A stretch of 14,042 bases of DNA, from the NCBI GenBank assembly GCA_035554115.1, contig DATMIW010000065.1, positions 1 to 14,042 of the forward strand, written 5' to 3'. Both the position numbers and the translations under genes were made by a program. Positions 1 to 5,974 of this stretch are shown here, in pieces. Origin of the DNA: CAXTSE01 sp035554115 (GTDB taxonomy: Bacteria > Actinomycetota > Actinomycetes > Actinomycetales > Microbacteriaceae). The notes beneath the pieces were generated by a model. That model made no database searches, had not been told where the DNA came from, and saw only the letters and a program-made list of their open reading frames with translations. Numbering within the stretch: position 1 is the stretch's first letter; every line of letters begins with the position of its first letter.

Positions 1-468
1 CTCGCCGTCGTCATCGGCAAGGGCGGCCGCCACATCAGCAAGGCCGACGCCTTCGACCACGTCGCCGGGTACACGATCTTCAACGACGTGTCGGTGCGCG
101 ACTACCAGTTCCGCGTTACGCAGTACACGGGCGGCAAGAACTTCGCCACCTCCGGCCCTGTCGGACCGTACATCACGCTCGTCGACGAGGGCATCGACCC
201 ACATAACGCCCGCATCTTGGTCGAGATCAACGGTGTCGTGAAGCAGGACGCGTCGACCGATGAGTTCATCTTCGACATCCCGACGATCATCGAGCACATC
301 TCCGAGTTCATCGACCTGGAGCCGGGCGACATCATCCCGATGGGCACGCCCGCGGGTGTCGGCTTCAAGCGCACCCCGCCGGAGTTCCTCAAGAACGGCG
401 ACGTCATCAGCGTCTCCGTTGAGGGCCTCGGCACGCTCACCAACCCCGTCATCAACGAAAAGAAGTAG
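1..468 (+). CDS. Fumarylacetoacetate hydrolase (FAH) family protein, 5' end outside the window
   Basis: The frame is open from base 1 to the TAG at 466-468 and gives 155 residues of the C-terminal catalytic half. Family landmarks are visible: LAVVIGK at residues 1-7 (the glutamates of the metal-binding E-x-E motif should lie just before base 1), NDVSVRD at 28-34 whose D29 is the expected third metal ligand, and the late block GDIIPMGTPAGVGF. Known relatives are fumarylpyruvate hydrolase and 2-hydroxyhepta-2,4-diene-1,7-dioate isomerase/OPET decarboxylase, Mg/Mn enzymes that cut or isomerise acyl-pyruvates after aromatic ring cleavage, in the cytosol. Which substrate applies cannot be told. 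The next gene follows after 8 bp, and the cluster continues with a hydrolase, a PcaC-like decarboxylase and an aldehyde dehydrogenase, which supports a catabolic role. An internal ATG at 88 is not the start, because conserved sequence extends upstream of it. Confidence 0.9.
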   Translation, partial: LAVVIGKGGRHISKADAFDHVAGYTIFNDVSVRDYQFRVTQYTGGKNFATSGPVGPYITLVDEGIDPHNARILVEINGVVKQDASTDEFIFDIPTIIEHISEFIDLEPGDIIPMGTPAGVGFKRTPPEFLKNGDVISVSVEGLGTLTNPVINEKK

Positions 469-476
469 GACGCCAC

Positions 477-803
477 ATGATTGTTCGTCACACGGCTGCT
501 GAACCCGCATTCGTTCTAGACGAGGCCGAGAACTTCCGCGGCTTCGCGGTCGACGCGGCGGGCGTAGATCTCCCGACGCTCGACGCCGCCCTTCAGGGGG
601 CGTCGGTCGGCAAGCTCGGCCCGACCGAGGGAACCGACGCCGCGTTCATCTCGATCGACTGGGTCCGCGCCGCCGCCGGTGAGCTGTCGTCGTCCGAGGA
701 GTGGCTGTCTGGCTTTGACAACATGATCGCCTACTCCAAGAACAAGGGCTGGATCACAGAAGACGGCACGCAGATCATTTCGCATATCGAGAACGCGGCC
801 TAG
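477..803 (+). CDS. Uncharacterised 108-residue protein in the catabolic cluster
   Basis: I do not recognise this family. The ATG at 477 is preceded by AGGA (467-470, spacer 6), which overlaps the stop of the FAH-family gene, so the two genes are probably one transcript and translationally linked. The protein is soluble and acidic, with no signal peptide, membrane segment, Cys pair or nucleotide-binding loop. The middle (about residues 20-60) is rich in Ala, Gly and Asp. The C-terminal third has more aromatic residues (EEWLSGFDNMIAYSKNKGW) and ends in a short predicted helix. Codon choice matches its neighbours. The gene is followed directly by a 13-bp hairpin, so it is the last gene of its unit. 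Size and place suggest a small accessory or binding protein for the pathway, but this is only a guess from position. Confidence 0.75.
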   Translation: MIVRHTAAEPAFVLDEAENFRGFAVDAAGVDLPTLDAALQGASVGKLGPTEGTDAAFISIDWVRAAAGELSSSEEWLSGFDNMIAYSKNKGWITEDGTQIISHIENAA

Positions 804-815
804 TTTCTCTTCAAG

Positions 816-859
816 GAATGCCCCGAGGCGCCGCGCACAGTGCGGACCTCGGGGCATTC
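816..859 (+). terminator. Strong hairpin, probable terminator after the 108-aa gene
   Basis: A perfect 13-bp inverted repeat, GAATGCCCCGAGG (816-828) and CCTCGGGGCATTC (847-859), flanks an 18-nt loop that contains a smaller CCGC/GCGG stem. It starts 12 bp after the stop codon. There is no real T-run behind it (GTCTGGGTG follows), so it is a GC-type hairpin without a U-tract, as is common in high-GC actinobacteria. It may terminate transcription, or protect the 3' end of the message while letting some transcription through to the downstream catabolic genes. Confidence 0.7.
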
Positions 860-875
860 GTCTGGGTGTCACCGA

Positions 876-881
876 TAGGCT
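876..881 (+). promoter_or_regulatory. Possible -10 box (TAGGCT) for the esterase-CMD-ALDH unit
   Basis: TAGGCT has the TANNNT form seen before other genes in this window. It lies after the hairpin at 816-859 and 48 bp before the chosen GTG at 930. No convincing -35 hexamer is seen at 16-19 bp. If active, it would give a 5' leader of about 40 nt and make the downstream three genes a separate transcript. Confidence 0.3.
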
Positions 882-915
882 GAAAGCTCTGAGATTTCCA
901 AGATGTGAGCTTCAT

Positions 916-921
916 GAAGGG
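916..921 (+). promoter_or_regulatory. Ribosome binding site deciding the esterase start at GTG 930
   Basis: GAAGGG at 916-921 is 8 nt before the GTG at 930. It overlaps the alternative in-frame GTG at 921, which then has no usable Shine-Dalgarno sequence. A similar AGAAGGGTG precedes the next gene at 1771, which supports this reading. Confidence 0.65.
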
Positions 922-929
922 TGCATAGC

Positions 930-1718
930 GTGAGCGTTCGGGTTATTCGCGACATTGTCTATAAGGAGGTCGCGGGCCAGAAGCTTCACCTCGATCTGCA
1001 TCTCCCGGAGGGCACGCCTGTTCTCGGAGTAGTCGTCTACTTCCACGGCGGCGGCTTCGTTGAGGGCGACCGCGCTGATGCCGAGGCCGAGCGTGCTGAT
1101 GTACTCGCCGAGGCGGGCTTCGCCGTCGCGACAGTTCAATACCGCTTCCTCGATGTGGCCAAAGTCCCGGCGCAGACCGACGACGCGCGCGATGCCGTTG
1201 CCTGGCTTCGGGCGCACTCGGCCGAGTACGGGTTCGAAGGTGCCAAGATCGGCGCCTGGGGCTCGTCAGCCGGCGCCTATATGGCCTCCGCGCTGGCTCT
1301 CGGTGTGCCGTCGGAGGGGATCGCCCCTGACGTCGACGCCACCGTCGCGTTCTTCACGATGTTCGACTTCCGCGTCCTTCAGCCGCGCGGCTGGCTTGAA
1401 GAGATCATCTTCGCTGACTCACCCGAGGCCTCAGCGACATTTGGCATTCCCTTCGACCCCAGCAACCCCGACCACGTGCGCGCCAACCTCATTCAGCAGG
1501 TGTCGGCCGACGCATCCCCGTTCTTGCTTATGACCGGTGATCGTGACCTGGTGATCGCACCGAGCCAGAGCGAGCGCATGCACGAGCAGCTTGTCTTTAA
1601 TGGCGCCGAGTCCACCTTGATGACCATCGGCAATACGGGTCACGAAGAGGCGGTGTTCCACTCGCCGATGGTCATCGGCGCGATCGTGGGATTCTTCACG
1701 ACGCATCTGGCTAAGTAG
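930..1718 (+). CDS. Alpha/beta hydrolase, HSL-type (family IV-like) esterase
   Basis: 262 residues from GTG 930. An alternative GTG at 921 adds three residues but leaves no ribosome site. The oxyanion motif HGGG is at residues 39-42, typical of hormone-sensitive-lipase-like esterases. The nucleophile elbow is GSSAG with Ser113, the acid is probably Asp206 in TGDRDLV, and the base is His238 in NTGHEE, so the triad is complete. There is no signal peptide, so it acts in the cytosol. Family members hydrolyse short acyl esters and sometimes lactones or amides. Placed just before a PcaC-like decarboxylase and an aldehyde dehydrogenase, it could open a lactone or ester intermediate of the same pathway, but it lacks any special resemblance to the enol-lactone hydrolase PcaD. 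The substrate is unknown. The spacer to the next gene is 52 bp without a terminator, so co-transcription is likely. Confidence 0.88.
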   Translation: MSVRVIRDIVYKEVAGQKLHLDLHLPEGTPVLGVVVYFHGGGFVEGDRADAEAERADVLAEAGFAVATVQYRFLDVAKVPAQTDDARDAVAWLRAHSAEYGFEGAKIGAWGSSAGAYMASALALGVPSEGIAPDVDATVAFFTMFDFRVLQPRGWLEEIIFADSPEASATFGIPFDPSNPDHVRANLIQQVSADASPFLLMTGDRDLVIAPSQSERMHEQLVFNGAESTLMTIGNTGHEEAVFHSPMVIGAIVGFFTTHLAK

Positions 1719-1770
1719 CTTCCTGGCCAAAATAGTTTCGCTTTCCCATTGAATTTCAGAAGGGTGTTTC

Positions 1771-2166
1771 ATGTCTGACGGTCCCGCAGAGGAAACCGGT
1801 TTCGAGCGCGGTTTGCGCGTGCGCAAAGAGGTGGTCGGCGAAGAATACGTCGACCGCTCATTCGCGAATGCTGGCGAGTTTGGCAAAGAGTTTCAAGAAC
1901 TCGTCACCGAGTTCTGCTGGGGCGGATCCTGGGCCCGTGGGGCACTGAGTCGCCGCGACCGCAGCCTCCTCAATCTCGCGATCATCGGCACACTCGGCCG
2001 CAGCGCCGAGTTCAAACTTCACCTCGAGGGCGCGCTGCGAAACGGTGTGACGGTCGACGAGATCAAAGACACTCTGATTCATCTCTCGGTGTATTCGGGA
2101 ATCCCCGCGGGCGTTGAAGCGTTCCGCATTGCACAAGAAGTCCTGCGCGAAAACGGAAAGATCTGA
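1771..2166 (+). CDS. Carboxymuconolactone decarboxylase family protein (PcaC-like)
   Basis: 131 residues; ATG 1771 has AGAAGGG (1758-1764) 6 nt upstream. The sequence follows PcaC over its whole length: an N-terminal block G-x-x-VRKEVVGEEYVDRS (residues 14-30), FQELVTEFCWGGSW (41-54), then the CMD core RSLLNLAIIGTLGR (64-77), LHLEGALRNGV (84-93) and VYSGIPAG (107-114). PcaC enzymes decarboxylate 4-carboxymuconolactone to 3-oxoadipate enol-lactone in the protocatechuate branch of the beta-ketoadipate pathway. They are small, helical, oligomeric and cytosolic. In many actinobacteria PcaC is fused to PcaD; here it stands alone. No other pca gene is visible, and the usual WxRPGL segment reads WARGAL, so it may act on a related lactone. 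Its stop codon overlaps the ATG of the aldehyde dehydrogenase (TGATG), which indicates coupled translation. Confidence 0.85.
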   Translation: MSDGPAEETGFERGLRVRKEVVGEEYVDRSFANAGEFGKEFQELVTEFCWGGSWARGALSRRDRSLLNLAIIGTLGRSAEFKLHLEGALRNGVTVDEIKDTLIHLSVYSGIPAGVEAFRIAQEVLRENGKI

Positions 2167-3629
2167 TGTCTGAACTCAAGCTCCCCCCGCTCAAGCTACT
2201 CATCGGCAACGAATGGCGTGACGCATCCGATGGTGAAACCATCGACGTCGTTGCCCCCGCCTCCGGTGAAATACTCGGCAAACTGGCCGCCGCCACCCCA
2301 GCCGACGTCGACACGGCCGTTAAGGCTGCGCGTGCTCAGTTCGATGGAGGGGAGTGGTCGCAGTTGTCGGGTGCCGAGCGCGGCAAGCTGCTCTGGCGTC
2401 TCGCCGAGCTGGTCGAAGCGGATTTCCACAACCTCGCGACGCTTGAGGCGACAGATGTCGGCCGCCCGTACGGGGAGTCCTTCTTTGCGGAATTGCCGGT
2501 CGTCGCCGACACCCTGCGCTATTTCGCGGGCTGGGCAGACAAGCTCACCGGCTCGACCTTCTCTCTGCCACCGTTCATGGGCGCAGAGCGACTCTCGTAC
2601 ACCCTGCGGCAGCCGCTCGGCGTCGTCGGCGCCATCACGCCATGGAACGCGCCCACCATGATCCTGTCGTGGAAGCTGGCCCCGGCCCTTGCCGTTGGCA
2701 ACACCATTGTGATCAAGCCCGCGGTCGAGGCGAGCCTCACCACCTTGCGTATCGGTGAACTGGCTATCGAAGCCGGCTTCCCGGCTGGTGTGATCAACAT
2801 CGTGACCGGTGCGGGATCCGTTGCAGGCCAGGCGCTGACCGATCACCCCGGGATCGACAAGATCTCGTTCACCGGCTCCACCGCGGTCGGGCGACAGATC
2901 GGAGCCTCCGCGGGTGCCGCGCTCAAGAAGGTCACCCTTGAGCTCGGAGGCAAGTCACCTCAGATTGTCTGGCCGGACGCCGATCTCGACAAGGCGGCAC
3001 CGATCGCGGCGCTGTCGGTCTTTGCCAATCAGGGACAGACCTGTGCGTCAGGGTCACGCATCTATGTGCACCGGTCGATCCTCGACGAGTTCGTGGGATT
3101 GCTCAAGGAACAGGCCGAAGCCGTCAAGCTGGGCGACCCATTGGATCCCGACACCAGCATGGGTTCGCTCATCAGCGAGAAGCAGCTCAACCGCGTGCTG
3201 GGCTATATCGCGACGGCGCGCGAAGAGGGCGCCCAGTTGATTACGGGTGGCGAGCGGCTTGACCGCCCCGGCTACTTCATCAATCCGACGATCTTCGTTG
3301 GTGAGAACAATCTGACCATTGCGAAAGAGGAGATCTTTGGCCCGGTCGGCACCGTTGTTCCCTTCGACACGGACGACGAGGCGCTCGCGCTGGCGAACGG
3401 CAACGAGTACGGCTTGACGGCGGTCATCTGGACCAACGACGCGGCCCGCATCAATCGCTTCACCCGCGATATCCAGTCCGGTGTCGTGTGGGTCAACGCG
3501 TGGGGCACTCCGCACCCGGCAATCCCGTGGCTCGGCGTCAAGTCGAGTGGAATCGGCGAAGAGCTCGGGCTAGAAGGTCTGCAGGCCAATACCCGGGTCA
3601 AGACCGTCAACCACCTCTCCGCCTACTAA
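2166..3629 (+). CDS. NAD(P)+-dependent aldehyde dehydrogenase
   Basis: 487 residues, the normal ALDH-superfamily length. ATG 2166 shares one base with the previous stop and has GGAAAG (2155-2160) 5 nt upstream. Catalytic residues are present: Asn161 in PWNAP (oxyanion), Lys184, the FTGST nucleotide loop (235-239), Glu259 in LELGGKSP, Cys293 in GQTCASG, and EEIFGP (388-393). It oxidises an aldehyde to the acid with NAD+ or NADP+ in the cytosol. The overall look is that of betaine-aldehyde/vanillin-type dehydrogenases, but family membership does not fix the substrate. In the context of FAH, esterase and PcaC-like genes, a semialdehyde or aromatic aldehyde is likely. The KPSE/KPAE cofactor motif reads KPAVEA, so the acidic residue that usually binds the adenine ribose is Val187, which may relax cofactor choice. 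A terminator follows. Confidence 0.92.
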   Translation: MSELKLPPLKLLIGNEWRDASDGETIDVVAPASGEILGKLAAATPADVDTAVKAARAQFDGGEWSQLSGAERGKLLWRLAELVEADFHNLATLEATDVGRPYGESFFAELPVVADTLRYFAGWADKLTGSTFSLPPFMGAERLSYTLRQPLGVVGAITPWNAPTMILSWKLAPALAVGNTIVIKPAVEASLTTLRIGELAIEAGFPAGVINIVTGAGSVAGQALTDHPGIDKISFTGSTAVGRQIGASAGAALKKVTLELGGKSPQIVWPDADLDKAAPIAALSVFANQGQTCASGSRIYVHRSILDEFVGLLKEQAEAVKLGDPLDPDTSMGSLISEKQLNRVLGYIATAREEGAQLITGGERLDRPGYFINPTIFVGENNLTIAKEEIFGPVGTVVPFDTDDEALALANGNEYGLTAVIWTNDAARINRFTRDIQSGVVWVNAWGTPHPAIPWLGVKSSGIGEELGLEGLQANTRVKTVNHLSAY

Positions 3630-3654
3630 GGCCGTCTTCTCGACCAGCGACATG

Positions 3655-3694
3655 CGGCACAGGGGCTTCGATTCGGAGCCTCTGTGCCGTTTCT
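3655..3694 (+). terminator. Rho-independent terminator after the aldehyde dehydrogenase gene
   Basis: The inverted repeat CGGCACAGGGGCT (3655-3667) and AGCCTCTGTGCCG (3677-3689) makes a 13-bp stem with a single G-U pair and a 9-nt loop. TTTCT follows at once on the + strand. It sits 25 bp after the stop codon and closes the catabolic unit. Confidence 0.8.
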
Positions 3695-3826
3695 GCCGCG
3701 GATACGCGGCCACTCCAAACGCGAATTTGGAATTGCGTTTTGACTGCACGGGGCAAGATAATTGCAAGCTAATCCGGATTCGCATTTTGAATTGGCCAAT
3801 ATTCTTGCTCCGGCGCGTTGCGGGAA
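3695..3826. other. AT-richer spacer between convergent genes
   Basis: About 130 bp between the ALDH terminator and the 3' end of the GH15 gene is clearly richer in A/T than the rest, with short runs such as GAATTTGGAATTG, GATAAT and CATTTTGAATTGG. I see no convincing gene. TTGCGT and GATAAT (spacer 18) on the + strand resemble a promoter but would point only into the antisense of the GH15 gene. The stretch may hold the GH15 terminator on the minus strand, but I found no clear stem with a T-run. Confidence 0.35.
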
Positions 3827-5620
3827 TCAGATGATTTTTGCGGCTCCTATCGCATCCGCCGCTCCCACGAGGGCGAGGTGCGAAAGAGCTTGGGGAGCGT
3901 TCCCCACCTGGCGCTTCTGCACGGGGTCGTACTCTTCTGAGAGAAGGCCGACGTCATTGCAGAGGGCGACCAGGCTGTCCATCAACTCCACGGCGTCGTC
4001 AACTCGACCCGACGCGGCGTACTGCTGGACCAGCCAGAACGAGCACGCAAGGAACGGGTTCTCGTCACCGGGCAACCCGTCGACATTCGTCGCGGTGCGG
4101 TATCGCCGTACGAGGCCGTGTTGGACGAGGTCCGCCTCGATCGCTGCGACAGTACCCAGCATGCGGGGGTCGTCGGCGGCGACGAACCCGATCTGCGCGA
4201 GTTGAAGCAGTGATGCGTCGACCTCGGAGGATCCGTAATGCTGAACGAAGGTGTTACGCGCGCTGTCAAACCCGTACAGCATGATCTCGCTGCGAAGTCG
4301 CTCGCGAATGACAGTCCATTTCTCCGACGGTCCCGCGAGGCCATGTGTTTCGACGGCGCGGATACCGCGGTCGAAAGCCGCCCAGATCATGGCGCGGGAA
4401 TGGGTGAATTGTCGCGCGGGCCCTCGAATCTCCCAGATGCCATGATCGGCGCGGTCGAGGTTGTGTTCGATGAAGTCGAGGAGCGCAACTTGAAGAGACC
4501 AAGAAAACTTGTCGTCGGCGATGCCGATTTCGCGCGCTTTCTCGAGCGCGATCATGACCTCGCCGAAAATATCGCCCTGAAATTGACGGTATGCGCCGTT
4601 ACCGATCCGGACCGGAGCTGATCCGGCATATCCGGGTAGTGACGTGAGTTCAAACTCGGGAAGGCGACGCTCGCCGGCGAGACCGTACATGATCTGCAGA
4701 TCCGCGGGGTCCCCGGCGATCGCCCGCAGCAGCCATTCGCGCCATCCGGTGGCTTCTGCCCCAAAGCCATGCGACATGAGGGCGTTGAGGGTCAGGGCGG
4801 CGTCACGCAACCAGACGTAGCGATAGTCCCAATTGCGCGAACCTCCGAACTCTTCGGGGAGGCTGGTCGTCGCGGCCGCAACCACGCCGCCCGTGTCTTC
4901 GTGGGTCAGCGCGCGCAGCACCAGCAAAGAACGCGCGACCTCGTCGGAGTAGCGCCCCGTGGCTCGACTCGTATCGGCCCACCGCCGCCACCATCCCACT
5001 GTCGCGGTGATTCGCTCGTCAACATCCATGGGAGGCGGTGGCTCGCGGTGAGCGGGATACCACGTCAGAACGGTGTCGACGGTTTGTCCCGCCTCGACCG
5101 TGTATTCGGCCCGGTGCACATGATCGTCTGGCTGGAACAGTGGCCCACGGATAACAACCGAGTCGGGCCCGGCCACGGCGATCATGGCATGGCTATCCGG
5201 TTCCTTTGTGGCGTGCTCAGGCACCTGCCGAATCCACGGCAGAGCTTCGGCATAGTCGAATCGGATGCGCAGGATCTGTTCCATACGCACGCTGCCCCGG
5301 ATCCCGTGGACGCGTCGAATCACATCGGCACGTCGTTCGCCGTGCGGCATCAGATCCGTCACCTCGACAACGCCGGTGGGAGTCTCCCACCGGGTAACCA
5401 AAACGAAGGTGTCGCGTCGATAGCGCCGTGAGGTGCACCGGGCCATGCCGACAGGTGCATATCTCCAGTGGCCGTGCTCGTCGGTCCCGAGAAGTCCGCC
5501 GAACGTCGATGTGGAATCGAAGCGCGGCAGGCACAGCCAGTCGATACTGCCATCGGTTCCGACCAGGGCTCCGGTATGGCAGTCGCCGATCAGGGCATAG
5601 TCCTCTATCGCCAGGGCCAC
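3827..5620 (-). CDS. Glycoside hydrolase family 15 protein (glucoamylase/trehalase type)
   Basis: 597 residues from GTG 5620, close to the usual 600 or so of bacterial GH15 proteins. An N-terminal block IEDYALIGDCHTGALVG (5-21) and DGSIDWLCLPRFDS (23-36) opens a beta-sandwich domain. The (alpha/alpha)6 barrel follows with GGSRNWDYRYVWLRDA (259-274), GIWEIRG with the likely general acid Glu397, and DENPFLACSFWL with the likely base Glu520. There is no signal peptide, so it is cytosolic. GH15 enzymes hydrolyse alpha-glucosides with inversion; mycobacterial members are trehalases and others take malto-oligosaccharides, and the sequence alone does not decide. Start choice: GTG 5620 has AGGA 5 nt upstream, placed at the stop of the GNAT gene 10 bp away. 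The longer frame back to 5746 would overlap that gene by over 100 bp and adds non-conserved residues. Confidence 0.9.
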   Translation of the reverse strand: MALAIEDYALIGDCHTGALVGTDGSIDWLCLPRFDSTSTFGGLLGTDEHGHWRYAPVGMARCTSRRYRRDTFVLVTRWETPTGVVEVTDLMPHGERRADVIRRVHGIRGSVRMEQILRIRFDYAEALPWIRQVPEHATKEPDSHAMIAVAGPDSVVIRGPLFQPDDHVHRAEYTVEAGQTVDTVLTWYPAHREPPPPMDVDERITATVGWWRRWADTSRATGRYSDEVARSLLVLRALTHEDTGGVVAAATTSLPEEFGGSRNWDYRYVWLRDAALTLNALMSHGFGAEATGWREWLLRAIAGDPADLQIMYGLAGERRLPEFELTSLPGYAGSAPVRIGNGAYRQFQGDIFGEVMIALEKAREIGIADDKFSWSLQVALLDFIEHNLDRADHGIWEIRGPARQFTHSRAMIWAAFDRGIRAVETHGLAGPSEKWTVIRERLRSEIMLYGFDSARNTFVQHYGSSEVDASLLQLAQIGFVAADDPRMLGTVAAIEADLVQHGLVRRYRTATNVDGLPGDENPFLACSFWLVQQYAASGRVDDAVELMDSLVALCNDVGLLSEEYDPVQKRQVGNAPQALSHLALVGAADAIGAAKII

Positions 5621-5633
5621 GGTTTTCCTGTCA
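5621..5633 (-). promoter_or_regulatory. Ribosome binding site for the GH15 gene next to the GNAT stop
   Basis: On the minus strand the order is TGA (stop of the GNAT gene, 5633-5631), C, then AGGA (5629-5626), a 5-nt spacer and GTG (5620). The ribosome site begins one base after the preceding stop, a layout that favours re-initiation and fixes the GH15 start. Confidence 0.7.
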
Positions 5634-5918
5634 CCGTGCCGCGAGAAGAGCAGACCGCTCGGGATGGCGATCGAACCAGTCAGCGACATACCAGCAGTTC
5701 GCCGAGATCGGTCCGGCCGCACGGGCCTCCACGTCATCGACGGCAAATGTCACGAGGGTATCGGCGTATCCCTTCCCGCGAGCTGGAGGAACGGTGACCG
5801 TGTGCGTAAAGGCGATCGACGTGCCGTGATCGGCATACTGCAACGCCGAGACAATGCTGCCGTCCACGAGGAGGGTGTAACGATGCTGCGCAGCTTCGTG
5901 TCGGCATTCGATGGCCAT
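5631..5918 (-). CDS. Small GNAT-fold N-acetyltransferase (YjdJ-like)
   Basis: 95 residues, the size of the short GCN5-related acetyltransferase family (Acetyltransf_CG, YjdJ-like). Visible features are a beta strand with Val/Ser-rich core (residues 15-25), FTHTVTVPPARGKG with the acetyl-CoA phosphate loop R47-G48-K49-G50, and a C-terminal block CWYVADWFDRHPERSALL (75-92) like the conserved C-x-(Y/F)-V-x-x-(W/Y/F)-(I/F)-x-x-H-P ending. Members are predicted cytosolic acetyltransferases of unknown substrate. The start codon ATG 5918 has TAGCCT six bases upstream and is probably read from a leaderless message. It is the first gene of a two-gene unit with the GH15 gene, but no functional link between the two is evident. 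Confidence 0.82.
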   Translation of the reverse strand: MAIECRHEAAQHRYTLLVDGSIVSALQYADHGTSIAFTHTVTVPPARGKGYADTLVTFAVDDVEARAAGPISANCWYVADWFDRHPERSALLAAR

Positions 5919-5930
5919 TCCCTCAGGCTA
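5919..5930 (-). promoter_or_regulatory. Leaderless-type -10 box for the GNAT-GH15 unit
   Basis: On the minus strand TAGCCT (5930-5925) is followed by six bases (GAGGGA) and the ATG at 5918, so transcription would start at or next to the A of the start codon. GAGGGA looks like a ribosome site but touches the ATG, too close for normal use. No -35 is obvious. Confidence 0.55.
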
Positions 5931-5962
5931 CGCCGCGGCCAGCCGATTCGCCGCAGAGGACA

Positions 5963-5974
5963 TACCCTCGGAGT
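5963..5974 (+). promoter_or_regulatory. Leaderless-type -10 box for the peroxidase gene
   Basis: TACCCT (5963-5968) lies six bases before ATG 5975, the same geometry as the divergent GNAT promoter. GGAG at 5970-5973 is only one base from the ATG, too close to act as a ribosome site. The two -10 boxes of this pair are 32 bp apart and back to back. Confidence 0.5.

Noticed and set aside
921..929. GTG 921 as esterase start
   Set aside because: The only ribosome site (916-921) overlaps it. GTG 930 has the right spacing.
963..970. Perfect Shine-Dalgarno sequence AAGGAGGT
   Set aside because: No start codon lies 4-12 nt downstream, and the bases code for Lys-Glu-Val inside the esterase. It might cause a pause but does not mark a gene.
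2196..2846. 216-codon open frame on the minus strand
   Set aside because: It is antisense to the aldehyde dehydrogenase N-terminal half; a compositional shadow.
4769..5431. 220-codon open frame on the plus strand
   Set aside because: It is antisense to the conserved GH15 coding region, has no ribosome site and no recognisable domain.
5621..5746. N-terminal extension of the GH15 protein to 5746
   Set aside because: It would overlap the GNAT gene by 116 bp, the added residues are not conserved in the family, and a good ribosome site precedes GTG 5620.
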